A stretch of DNA of 64,000 bases from contig JAJQJQ010000023.1 in NCBI GenBank assembly GCA_028622995.1, positions 186,001 to 250,000 on the forward strand, read 5' to 3'. The translations under genes and the position numbers were made by a program. The notes under the pieces were generated by a model that was not told the DNA's origin, searched no databases, and worked only from the letters and a program-made list of their open reading frames with translations. The stretch is from Panagrolaimus kolymaensis. Its lineage: Eukaryota; Nematoda; Chromadorea; Rhabditida; Panagrolaimidae. Positions 12,038 to 24,962 of the stretch are shown in pieces (positions within the stretch are counted from its first letter, which is position 1; the number at the start of each line of letters is the position of its first letter).

Positions 12038-13010
12038 AATTCAGCCAGCTAATGAAGATGTTGTTGTTGCTTTGCTTTGATTTTCTTTCAATCGTCGGTT
12101 TTCGTCGTCGTTGTTGTCGTCGTCAGCAATGATGATCAAAATGAAGAATGAATAAAAAAAATGTGAAGAAGAAAAGCGATGGAAAAAAAGTAAAAACTTT
12201 GATGATGCAAATTTTTGCCAAAATGTTTTCATTGTTTGATGCGGCCTTCACACTGGTCTTGGGAAAAAGAAGCGAGAAAGTGATTTTGAAAACTTTGAAA
12301 TGGAAAAAATTATGCTAAATCAAAATGTTTTGCTGTTTTCTTTTTTTCATGGATACATCTTTTTTTTTGTAGAAATGTGTAGAATTTTTTCCTGCTAACT
12401 ATCAGAATCTCTGCCTTTTTTTGGATTGCAATAAAATCATTTTTCTATTTTTAAGTTTAACAAAGAGTATGAGAGTATGGACACATTGTGTTTTTTTTTT
12501 CACTTACATACAAGTTTGCATCAAATGATTTGATTCAAATCATTGATTTACTGCAAAAATTTATTAGGACACAAAAAATTGTCGCTTGCTTTAACTCCAA
12601 ATATGTACTACACCCGATTATTACGGAACAAAAAAGAAAAATTGTTATCAAAAAAAACTCATGATTTTTTCTATGCAATGTGTAAACCAACCAAAAGAGT
12701 AATAAAAAAAATAGACAAACGCAAATACTTTTTTTTCTTTTGTTTTCTTTAAAGATAAAAACTTTGAATTAAAACTATTTTGAAGTTTATAAGAAAGTTA
12801 AAATACCTTCAAAGGATTCATTTTTCACTCGAAAGCGAAAATTTAGATTTTTTTCTTTGAGGTGATAAGTTACAATAAAAAGATTAGCAAATATAAAAAA
12901 TAATTAGTGTATTTGAATTTTCCTCCATTATTCGCTAAACCATAGCTTTTTTAAGATACGTGAATGTTTATTTAAATAAAGACACGCTTTAAAAAATAAT
13001 AATTTTTTAG
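12038..13010. other. intergenic between divergent genes
   Basis: About 970 bp of AT-rich sequence between the starts of the small membrane protein (-) and the SecA-like gene (+), so it should contain both promoters. No specific element was recognised. Confidence 0.55.
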
Positions 13011-13021
13011 GGTAACGCAAA
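13001..13021 (+). promoter_or_regulatory. splice acceptor just upstream of the SecA-like ATG
   Basis: AATTTTTTAG at 13001-13010 lies 11 bases before the ATG at 13022. The same acceptor type is used by internal introns in this window. In a nematode this position fits a spliced-leader trans-splice acceptor; a 5' UTR intron is the alternative. Confidence 0.5.
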
Positions 13022-16000
13022 ATGCCGCCACAAGAAATTATCGAAAATGAACCACCTTTGCTTTCATTCGAAATTCAAGATCCTTCACCGAAAGATCAAT
13101 TAACCTTTTCTCATGCGGATGTAAACATAGATGAATTTGTTCGACTTGAATGGTCTTTGAATGAAGTTTTAACCCATTTTTTTGGAAGTTCTGACGAAGA
13201 CGCAGGAAATTTGAATGATCGCGATTCAACTTTTGTGACTATGTCATTCGCAGATAAATTAATGGCTTCATTTCCTCAAAAAGTTACAGAATTTGTGGAT
13301 GATTTAATTGCAACAAAAGATGAGAAAAAAATTGGTAATTTTTATGAATATTTGGAAAAGGTTGCAATTTCTAATTCTGAAATTTCTTTGGTTGAATATC
13401 TCTCAAATTTGTTTGGGGAAGAAAAGTTTGTGAATAATATTCTTGAATTAAACAATGTCGCTGGTTGTTGTAAAAAGGATGTGATTCTCCGAGTCGTACC
13501 AACAACATTCAAAGAAAAGTTTTTTAATTGTACAACTTTGCCCGGAGAATTAGGAATTTATCGAAGCATTGTAAATTCCCTAAAAAACTCTAAACTTTCT
13601 TCAACTTTTATTGAAAGCTTACAAATTTTATGGAAGCGATGTTTAGCAAAAGAAGGTGAAGAATCAGTGGATTGTGAAGCGGAAACCGATGAAATTCATT
13701 TTGAACATATTCTTTTTTCAAACTGCGTTAATTCAGTTATTAAAGAACTCGATGGTGGCTCACGAAAAGTTGGAATTAGCTATGAATTTATTCGAAAAGA
13801 TATTCGATCAATGTTTGTTCCATTGGGTTTCAAAATTTTCGAAGAAGATGGACATCATGTTTTAGAAGTTTCTGGAAGAAAAGTTGTAATTTCAGCTGTG
13901 ATGGCAAAACTTCAAAGCAAACTCAATCCTAAAATAACTCAAATTCGATTCTCCGCGGTTAATGAAATCATTGTTATTGAAGATATTACTCAACCAGGTA
14001 TTTCTATTTCAATTATTTCTCCAACGGTTACTATCAAAGGCCACGTAACCTTTGATATTTCGGGTGGAAATGCACAGGATAATAGTTCAATTGAAAAAGC
14101 AGTCGATGGAAAAGAAAAAGGTGAAGATGGTAGCGATGGAAATGATGGCGTTGCAGGCTCCAGTGCCGGACATTTTTGTATTCACTCAGAAACGGTTAAA
14201 AATGCTGAGAAATTACACATTATTTTAAATGGTGGAAATGGCAATCATGGCCAAGATGGTGGTGATGGAGCGGATGGGGATGATGGATATGGAGAAAAAT
14301 TCAATGAAGTTTTTTCCGAAGATGAAATATCCTCAATGAAATGGAAATCCGCTGGGAATGCTCTCACCGGAGGAATAGGATATAATCTTGTTGGAGCTTT
14401 TGAAAGAGCTATGATGAGTAGTGGAACTGTGAGAGTTACCAATCAATCATCTTATTATTTAAGTTCCCACATAATTTGTTATTATGAAGGCACTCAAGGG
14501 CGAACAGGTGGCCAAGGAGGTGAGAAATAAAAATATTAATTCGTAGAAATTTAATAAACCCTAATTTAATTTCAGGTCGAAATGGCTGTGGAGGAGAAGG
14601 TGGAAAAAAGGGTGAAGCCAGTATCATCAATTCCAAAGGTGGCGAGGCATTCCCTATACGAGTAACAGCTCAAAATGGATTAGATGGAAAAGCAGGAAAA
14701 CCAGGAAATACAGGTAAACATGGAAAAGAAGGATGGGATGTAGGAATCACCCGTCGGACAGGGGAAGACCCAAATGAATATGGTCGAAATCATAATCAAA
14801 AATTTGAAATAGATTTCGATAAAAATTATACTTCTAATCGAGTTTATGTTAAAGCTTTATATAATGGAAGTGGAAGTTATTGTTATGCAACAATAAAACC
14901 GAGAAATCGTGAACGTCAAATGCTTCAGGTTCATTCATAAATTAATCTTGTATTTAAGATTTATACCCAAATTTTTTTAGGATCATGAAAAAACCCGCCA
15001 ACGAAAAACTGATGCAGAAAGAAAGGGTGATGCCATAGCTCGTAAATCCACAGCGATCAATACTCAAGCCATAGAACAACGATATAGTGAAATGGCTGAA
15101 ACAACTATGAAAGAAGAATTAAATGTATCAGCGGATAAAGAAAGTGAAGCCCAATTGAATCGACTCGCAGTTCGAATAGATATTCCCAAAGAAGCTTCCT
15201 ACACAGAAATGAAAGAAGTTGTAGTTTCAAAACATGAAAATTTTGATGCAAGTGAAAACATTGAAGAAACAATTCAAAAACTTTGTGAAAAAATGGCTGA
15301 TTGGAATCTTTTAAAATCAACAAAAAATTCAAAATTGATTGAAAAACATTCGAAAATTCTTGAATTGAAACTAATTGTGAGTCGTTTACGCCATGAAGAA
15401 GCCTTCAAAAAAGCTTCAAAGGGAGAATTTGCAAAATGCATTCACAAATATTTAAAATCTAAAAAAGTTGAAGAAACCACTGAATTTCAAATGCTTCAAA
15501 TTGCTAAAATTGCTAAAAAGGTCCAAATTCTTGAAAGAAAAGGAATAAATTGCTCAAAATATATGCGACCTTTCACCGCTGAAATCACAGGGTTTTCTGC
15601 TTGCACTGAAATTCTTTTTAATGAAACACGTTGCAAAGAAGTCCTTTCAAAAACAATAAATGAATGCAAAGATAAGATTTTAACTTTTCCCGAATTTAAT
15701 ATGGTTGAATCTTTATGGGAATATTGGAGTGAAACAATTTTAATACATAAAAAGCCTCTTGAAAAGCATAGACTATTTTTGGAGAATGCTTTTGATGCAA
15801 TAAAACAAAATTATCAAACTGATAAGGCTATAGCAGAATTAAAAGCATTTATGGAAGGTGCATCAAAAATGGAAAAAGATGAAATTGAAAAAGTTGAAAA
15901 AGAAGCTGAAACTAATATCGAATTTATTATAAAAGCATCGAAAGGAAAATTTGACAACAAAAAATTAAATTTTGAAGGAGCAAAACTTTTATTTGTTTAT

Positions 16001-19000
16001 ATCGAAGCTAAATCGTTGGTTGATTCTTGCAAAGCTATCACAAACGCGCTGAAACTAATTTGTGAAGTTCAAACAAGCGAACGAGAATTTGTTGAAAATG
16101 GTTATCAATTTGATTATTCATATGTAACTCAAAAATGGCTTCATTTACTTGAAGAAGGCGGCAAAGAAAGCTTTCAAAAGGATTTCGATTTGATTGTTGA
16201 ATGTGGATCTTCATCGGCTGCTGGACGATCAATAATTGCATATGAAACAAAAACAAATCTTAGAATTTATTGCGATCAAAGAATTATTGAATTTCATTAT
16301 CCCAATGGAAAATTGGTTCATCATGTGAATATCGATTCTAAAGATGGAAAATTGGAGTTACTCGCATTTAATACAAATCACGTGGAACTTTGTGATTATC
16401 GAGAAAATTATGGTTCCACTTTTCGTCAACGCCTCGATCGATATGAAGATGATGGCCTTGGAATTAAAGGAGCTTCATTGATAGAAAAAATCAATGTTAT
16501 ACCAGAAAATGAAAAAGTTTTATGTGAAAATCTTAACAAACTTTTTGCATATTTTGACGCCAAAGATAAAACCATTTTACCAACTAAACAAAATTTGAAA
16601 CTTCTTTCCGATGAATTCCCTCTCACTGGTGCTCGTCTAATTAATTCGTTTCTTACTGTATTCGCCATGGAAGGATGTTACATTAATATTGAGCGGCTTG
16701 CATTTATTATTGATACAGCCTTTGATAATTGCATGAAAGCCAATTATCGCCATTATCTTTTCTCTTCCATTCTTCTATGTTATCCCCAAAATGAATGGAT
16801 AGATGAATTCTTTATGATTAGTTGCGAAGATTCATTATCTCATAAAATTCGAAGAAGTGGAGAATTGAAAGCTCGTTTATCCAAAATTACTGATGATCGA
16901 ATAAAAATTCTTTGCACTCAAAAAATGAATGAAAATAAAAACAATCTTAGCGAAGATTCACTTTTTGAACTTTTACACCTTTTGAAGGATGCCAAACTTG
17001 CATTTCCCGAACTTCGAAGTGTTGATATGGAAAAATGGGGAGAAATTATTCAAGGCACTCATGTTTATAATCTTTTAAAAATGCAAAAATGTTTATTAAA
17101 TGAAAAAGAAACAGAATTGGCTTTGTTTTGGTGTTGCAAAATCGCAGAAGTTTTTGGCCCTCAAGAAGCTGTTGGAGTTTTTGCTGTTCTCGCATCTCAA
17201 TGCAATCTTGGTTCAGAGGAAAATCCGCTGACAGCCAACATTAAAGATCAAGGCGAAATGAAAATTTCGTTATCGATTTTGGGTAGACTTGTTCAAAGAC
17301 TTTGTAATAATGAAATTGCCACGAGCGCTGGAACTGTATCACCCGCGAGCGTATTTTGGACAATTTGGTCTTCAATTCAAAATGCAGATGAACTTCCTAA
17401 ATCCCCTAATGAAGAAACAGAATTTTATCCTTTGCCATTGGTAGCAGCCGAACTTTTAACTCCTCCAACCGAATCAAAACCACGAGAATTGGAAACTATT
17501 ATGCAAATAATGAAAAAAGGTGATGAAAAATCAGAGGCTTTTGAAAAGGCTGCATTTTTGCTTTCTGGAAAATCAATGGATTCAAGTAAAAAATTTAAAG
17601 CTAAAAATGAAAGTAGCGATAATGAAGACGACGATGAGGATGGAGATTCTGTTGACGACGAAAGTGGTGAAGATGAGGATGACGAGGAAGAACATGTTCC
17701 TCCAGGATATCATGGAAATTATACATGGCAAGAAACCACAACTCGATATGATCCATATCGAAATTGTTACATAACAGAAACAAAAACTTACACAGGAACC
17801 CGTCGACCCCAGCAACAACGACAACAACAATGTCCACAAATGAAACAACAACAAAAAGAATGGGAAAAACAGCAGCGTCAATATCAAAAACAAGTGCGTG
17901 AACAACAAAAAGAAGCTGAGCGACGGCAAAAGGAGTATCAAAAAGCGGTTGAAAAAGAGCAAAAACTTTATGAAAAGCAATTTCGTGAACAGCAAAAGCA
18001 AGTGGCACGTCAACAAAAGGAATATCAAAAGGCGATGGGAAAACAACAAAATCAAATGAAAAATCAAATGATCGCTCAAATGAAACAACAACTTCGAAAT
18101 ATGGGTATGCATGGGCATTCTCAAGTTTTTATTAATGGTCAACCCATTCAAGTTAACCTTGATGAAGATGACGAAGATGAAGATGAGGATGAAGAAGCAA
18201 GCGACGAAGAGGATGAAGAGGAAGAAGAAAGTGAAGACGAAGATACCGACGAAGAAGACATAGAAGAATATTCAACTAAAAATAAAAAGAAAACAAACAA
18301 AAAGGTTGAAAAAAGCATTGAAGAATGTTTGAAACTTGTAAATGGAAATAGTGCGCCCGATCAACTTCGAGAATCCTTTGCTACCTCTTTTCCCAATGGA
18401 ACAGATAAAGATTTGGCTATGCTTCTAATGGTTGATGAAGTAATTCTAAAATATCGAGGATTTCGATTACGAGATAATCAAAAATTAGCTGTTCTTTGTG
18501 CATTAAAATCAAATGGAAGCATTTTACAACAAATTGCAACGGGCGAAGGCAAATCTCTTATAATTGCAGCAATTTCAATTATCTCTGTTCTCAAAGGTCA
18601 CACAGTAAATGTTGTAACTTCTTCCTCTACATTAGCGAAACGAGATGTGGAATCCCCAGCACCTAAAGGTTGCACAGATTTATACGCGGCTTTTGGAATT
18701 TCTGCTGCTCATGTTTGTGTTGAAGATTCAAGCATTCGACAAAATCTTTATGCATCAGCAAATATTATTTATGGAGATCTCACCAGTTTTCAAAGGGATT
18801 ATCTATTGGATACTTTTTATGGAATGAATATTGTTGGAAGTCGTCGATTTGATGTAATTTTGGTGGATGAAGTTGATAGCATGCTTTTGGATCAAGGTAG
18901 TAACATGCTTTATCTCTCCCATGAAATTCCTGATTTTGAATTATTGCAACCTTTATTTGTTCGAATTTGGCAAATTGTTAATGCGGCAGTTGGCAGTCAT

Positions 19001-22000
19001 GGAAGCGTTGAATTTGCAACCGATAAAGTTACAAGAAATGTTTATGAAAGTATTTTTTATGCTTTGGATTTAACTCAACTTCAAACTATGTTGGATTGCA
19101 CTGAATTTGAAGCAGAAAATCTTCGAATGAATTTATTAAGAAATAAAATTGTCGAAGCTGATGGAACTTTTATTAGCGACAATCCCACACTAATTAATGC
19201 AAAAATTGAATCCATTGAAGTAAGCTCACAAACTTTAAAAGATAGAATTCAATTTGTTGTAAAACAAATTTTTGATCAACAAAAACTATTCATTCCTAAA
19301 CATTTACATCCTTTTATTTCTCGACATTTGGATCAATTTGTTGATAACGCTAAATCAGCTTTATTTATGAAAGAGGGAGAAGGATATCAAATTGATTGCG
19401 CCCATATGGATTCCTCAATTTCATATGAACCCAGAGTAATTATCGTTGAGCAAGGCACTGGCGTGGATCTTCCCACAACTCAATGGAGTAATGGATTACA
19501 TCAATTTTTGCAACTAAAACATGGGTGTCGATTGAGTGCATTAAGTTTGAAAGCAGTATTCGTGTCAAATGTTTCATTTTTAAAAAAATATGAACATCTT
19601 TATGGATTTTCTGGAACTCTTGGAGCTGAGGCTGAACGAAAACAACTTTCTAATATGTATTCCCTTGATTGCATTGCCATTCCATCTTCCCTTCCCAAAC
19701 TTTTATATGAAGAATGTAGCATTGTGGCGGATAACGTGGATGATTGGATTGCAAATGTTTTTGAAGGTTTATTAATAAAATTAAAGCAAAATCGATCCAT
19801 TTTGGTTATTTGTGAATCCATTCGTCAAGTCAATACTCTTTCATCAGCGGTAAAAATTCATGCAAGAAAAGCCCTACAAAATGATGGAAATTTTCTTAGA
19901 TATTATGAAAATATAATTCTTTATCGTCGAGATCGAGAAACATTTGATTATGGTTGTGGAACAAAAGATTTGGAATGTGGAAAAATTATTTTTTCAACTA
20001 ATTTAGCTGGACGTGGAACAGATATAAAATTAGAAAAAGAATTGGTTAAAAATGGTGGTTTACATGTTATTGTTGCTTTCCTTCCAGATAATGTTCGAGT
20101 GGAAGAACAAGCTTTTGGTCGAGCGGCTCGTTGTGGTGAACCTGGAACTGCTCAGCTTATTGTCCTCAATGATTCTGAAACATCTGCGCATATTTCTCGA
20201 CTTAAAATTCATCGAAATGCTGAAGAAGTGAAACGCATTCAAGCAGTTACAACATTTTATGATAATTCTATCAAAGTTGAAGAAGATTGTTTCGACCAAT
20301 TTGCGGCTGTTTTTAAATCACTTTCATCTCAAATGGATACTTTTGAAGGGATTCAAGAGGATATGAAACAATTACTATCTCGAGATTTACTCGATCGATG
20401 GGCTGATTGGTTGGATACTCAACCTCGTGAAGGAATAGATGGAAAAATAAAAATTCAAAAAGCTGCCGATTTTGTTTCAACTTTAGATTTACCAAATCAA
20501 AAACCCATTCGTCCATTGAATAGAGTTCGATGTGGAGTTCTCAATGCTATTTCGAATAAATTTTCTGAAGCTGAAAGCGATTTTGATTATGTTATTTACA
20601 ATTTCCCCGATTGTTGCACCGAAGCTAAATATTATAAAGGTTTTACTATTATTAAACAAAATGAAATCACGAGCAGAAATGATTCAGCTTATCTTCAAGT
20701 TAAATCACTTTTCGATGATGCAAGACGAGGTTTTCAAGCTCGATTAGAAAGTTGCCAACGTGATCGAAGCATCATAGAAAGTTATCGACAACGAGATAAT
20801 CAAGCAAGATTTTCCATAGATATTTTCAATCAACAACAATCAGAAATTTCTCAACTTATGCAAATGTATGCTCAAAGTGTGGAAGGTTTAATTGGAGGTA
20901 GAATGGATTATCATGATTTAATTCAAGATGTAAATAGCGAAGAAGCAGCTTTAAAAGTTTATGAAGATTTCAAAAATTGTGGTGCAATTGAAGGCCTTCA
21001 ATTTGCTAATAATTTTGATGAAAGCAATATTGAAACTTTTTGTAAAACCAGCTTTGTAAGTAACAAAAAAGTTTTGCAATTACTTAAAAAAGCCCAATCC
21101 AGCGGCAATTCTATTGCGAATTTGCTTAATTTTGATATCGGTGAAACCCCATGTTTGGAAGAATTTTGGTCAGAATTAACTGAGAAAAATTTAATTCAAA
21201 ATCATCAACAACATGTATTTTTGAATAATTCAGCAGTGGAAAAATTGAATCCTGCTATGGCTGATTTGCTTGATAGATGCCGCATACAATACCCAGAAAC
21301 AGAAAATAAACCTATTGATGAGGATAAAAAAGTTGAAAAAGATCCAACAAAACCAAAATTGCCCCAACGATTTTTCATGAATTCCACGGTTTCAATGGAT
21401 GAAAAAAATTGGATTGAATTAAGCCTTCCTAATTTACATGCAAATGTGTCTCAAGAAGGAATAGAAACTTTGAAAGAAATTGGGGCAATTTTATTCACAT
21501 TTTCTTCGACGCTAAATGAAAAAGTAGAAGTTGAAAAAGCAGATTTTAACAAATTTAGTTATTTCACTGAAATGGATTTGATTGAAATTGGTATTCCAGT
21601 GTCGGACGCAAAATTAATTATCACTAAACTATGTGAAAATCAAGTTCTAGTTGAAACTCAAAATTATTACAAACTAAATATAACAACAAATTTGGAAGAT
21701 TCAAATTTAACGCAATGTTATGCTCCAATTGTTGAACAATTAATTAAAATGAAATTTGCATATACACTTGCTTATCGAACTATGAGAAAAGATGATTCTG
21801 AAAATAAACCAATTACCATTCATTTGCCATCACGTAAAGAATCCATTGCAAGTATTATGGATCTTATTGATAGCGGAGTTTTTGAATATGTTAACGTTAA
21901 TTTCAAAGCTCTCAGCGGTGAAAGTCAAGTCACTTCGATTCTTAATAATACCAAGCATCATCTTAATTCATATCTCCAAGCTTCACCATCCTCCGATAAA

Positions 22001-24757
22001 GTTATAAATAATTATGAAAAAATTGATTCAAATGCAACTCAAATATTCCAACAATTTAAAGGTAAATCAGGCATAGATAAATTTGAAACAGTTGATGCAA
22101 AACTTGTTGAAATTTGGAAGAAAATGGGTGCATCCAATCTTGTTTCTCTTCATGATACTTTTTTGTATACTTCTCATGTAGCTACTCATATCATAGAATA
22201 TATGGAGAAAAAATGGAGTTGGAAAATGTTAAAGAAAATTGCTTTAGTTGCCGCATTTGCTGTTTGTCAATTAGCTGCGGGTGCTGCAATCACTATGTGT
22301 ACAGCAGGAGCAGGCGTGTTTGTAGGCAAATTTTTTATCAGCGAAGGTATAACAAATATTTTTTATACGGTTTTAAAAAGCAAAATATTTAGGTATCAGT
22401 GATTTAATTTTTGCCCTCAAAGGTGCATGTACCGGATATGCTGGAAGTTATTGGGAGCATAAAAAAATGAGCATGATTTCATCAGCTCTTCTATGCGGTG
22501 CTGCGGCATTCATGGCACATGGAGCCCATTTTAATTCGTTGGCTCATTCACTCGTAGGACCTGGAGCTTCAACCGCTACAGGTGCAAAAGTGATGTCCCT
22601 TGCAGGTTCAGCATTATTCAAACAAGTTGGATTTATGAATGTCCTTTGGGCAGCTATAAAAGAAGTAGGAAAACAAGTTATTACGGCTCTAGCAAATTTA
22701 GCTGTTTTCACTGTGATTCAACAAGTAAATATTTTATTCAAAAATTCTAATTATTAAAAGCACAAATTTTATAGGCTTTACAAGGTTTAATCAAAACTGC
22801 CATTGCCAAAGCTCGCCAATACATTATGAGTTATTTAACTTCAAGCGGATCAGAGCGACTAAAAGCAACTTTATACAAAATTATCAAAGGACTTGGTATT
22901 GCTGCAGGTTCACAGCTTGCAAGCAAATGTGGCTCCTATGTTTTATCATCAAAAAATAAAATGGAAAGCTTTTTGGGAAAAGCATGCGATTTTATTTTCA
23001 AAGAATATCGCCATCTCTTTCTTGGAGTTTGTTCAGGCCTCCAACAAGGCGCAACTCATGCCCATTCCACCATGGGCATGGTAATGAAAGCAATAAGCAC
23101 AATTCCCACTTTGCTTATGGCTGGACAATTAACTCAAATGGTTACTCATATGATTAGTAAATTAACGGGCGTTCATGATGAAATTGAAATTGTCATTGTC
23201 GCTGAATTTGAAGCAAAACAGTGCATTTCTAAAAAATTTAGCAAAAGTGAAAAACCAAACCAACAAAAAGCGCCAAAGCCATTAACTGATTCAGAAATAA
23301 ATGAAGCTTGTGAAAAGCTTTTAAATCAATGGAAAGACCAATTAGCTCAAGAAGTTGATACAACAATTGAAACTCGAATTGCTACGCCTCTTTTGTCTAT
23401 GTTAGCAGCAAAAGTGGAGGGATATCTTGAATCAGCGGTAAAGGCAACGTATGCAAAAGTTATGGAATGGAGAGATGAATCGGCATTAGCCAAATATAAA
23501 CAAGATTACGAACATGAGAAAGGAGCACATGGAGAAAATGAAAAAGCTGCATTTGAACATTATGAAAAACGCCTCAATGCTTTAATGGAAAGAACCCGAA
23601 GTCCGGAAGTTATGAAAGAGATTATTGCGAATTGCAGTAAAATTGATATGACTTGCGCTTCAGCAGCTGGCACCATCATTTCAAATATTATTCATGGCCC
23701 CGTTAAAATGATTATAAAAGATGAAAATGGAAATTACTTTGAACATCCACCTGGAGATGTTCCTGGTGCAAAGGTTGTTAAAGTGGATTTAAAAGCGGAA
23801 CATTATGGTAATAAATTTACAATTAAAAACTTTTCTTGATTTACAAATAGCGTTTTAGGAACTCAAACGATTCAAAGTGGAAAAAATTCTTGCTTATATG
23901 ATGCTCTTTCCGCACATGTCCCCGAATTTCATAATGCCATTCATAACGACCATCAATTTAGAGAAATACTTGGAAACGTTGTGACTCATGATCCTTATTA
24001 TAAATTGCATATCACATCAGGATGGCATTCAATTGCAATTCAACAAGATCATATTGGAGGGAAAAAAAATCGATTTGGTCCAAATAATCCTCCACCAACA
24101 GATAAAATGCCACCTCCAATTTTAGAGGGCGTTAATCCAGGAACAATTGATTCAAATACTTGTCATACTATTATTCCCCATTTAACCAAAGATGAAGATG
24201 GCAATGTGGTTTGCGAATATGTTACAAAAGGCGATAAACTTTATAAAGTTGATCATGAAAATAAAACAGTTCAGGAAAAAAAGGTTGGAACTGTTGCAAA
24301 AGGTGGAGATAAACCTGCTCATGGAAAGGATAATGGTCATTGGATGCACAAATGTTTAGATGGTCCTGGAGAATATTGTCGTAAACAAGATTCACGAGTA
24401 AGAGTTGAAATTAATCTTTTATAAACAAAAAAATGTTTATAGGTCAATCGAGGACAAGATGCTCAGCATGCAAAAGAACATAAAGCTGTTTTAAGTATAA
24501 ACCCCGAGGAAACTCTAGGTGTAACTCGCATAACCCAAGACATGGCAAATAAATGGGATATTCAACAAACTGATTTTTATAAAAAAGGTTCAAGTGAATG
24601 CTTCATGACAATTGTTTCTAAGCAACCCCATACATATGATTCGACAAATAATGATGTGGATATATATCAACGAGTTGATGATTCTTCACTTCCAACTAAT
24701 TTGAAAAAAAAAGGATATACGTATGAAAAATACAAGAATAATGATAAAAAATTATAA
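13022..24757 (+). CDS. giant SecA-like DEAD motor protein with Gly-rich repeats and OTU-like end
   Basis: Seven exons (13022-14519, 14576-14928, 14981-22346, 22393-22724, 22775-23807, 23859-24397, 24443-24757) give 3,812 codons in frame. The SecA motor is explicit: RLRDNQKLAVL, Walker A ATGEGKS (residues 1803-1809), VVTSSSTLAKRD, IIYGDLTSFQRDYL, Walker B DEVDS (1913-1917), a preprotein-binding-like insert with WSNGLHQ, GFSGTLG (2159-2165), STNLAGRGTDI (2289-2299) and GRAARCGEPG (2330-2339). All nucleotide-binding motifs are intact, so ATPase activity is plausible. Before it lie glycine-rich collagen-like repeats (~361-424 and ~490-560), an acidic stretch (~1490-1525), a Q/E coiled linker (~1557-1651) and a second acidic run (~1677-1714). 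After it come a hydrophobic module (~3030-3240, with SEGISDLI) and an OTU-like segment with GKNSCLYDAL (Cys 3539). No signal peptide is seen. Cellular role unknown. Exon 3 alone is 7.4 kb, unlike its intron-rich neighbours. Confidence 0.9.
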
Positions 24758-24962
24758 ATTAATCTTATAATTAAAAAATAATTTAAATTTTATTATTTTA
24801 ATTTCATAAAATGTATTAAACTATGAAAAAGTTTGCAAATTAATTTTTTACACATTTGTTGTGACAATATTGAATGTAATAGGGAATATGCAAATTTCAA
24901 GCAAAAATAAATTATTGTAAAACTAATTTTTTTCTCTTCTTTTTTGTGTATTCTAAATGTAT

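Noticed and set aside
17582..18151. minus-strand hydrophobic frame opposite the SecA-like gene
   Set aside because: It is the complement of the Q/E-rich and acidic linker; Leu/Phe runs follow from the coding strand composition.
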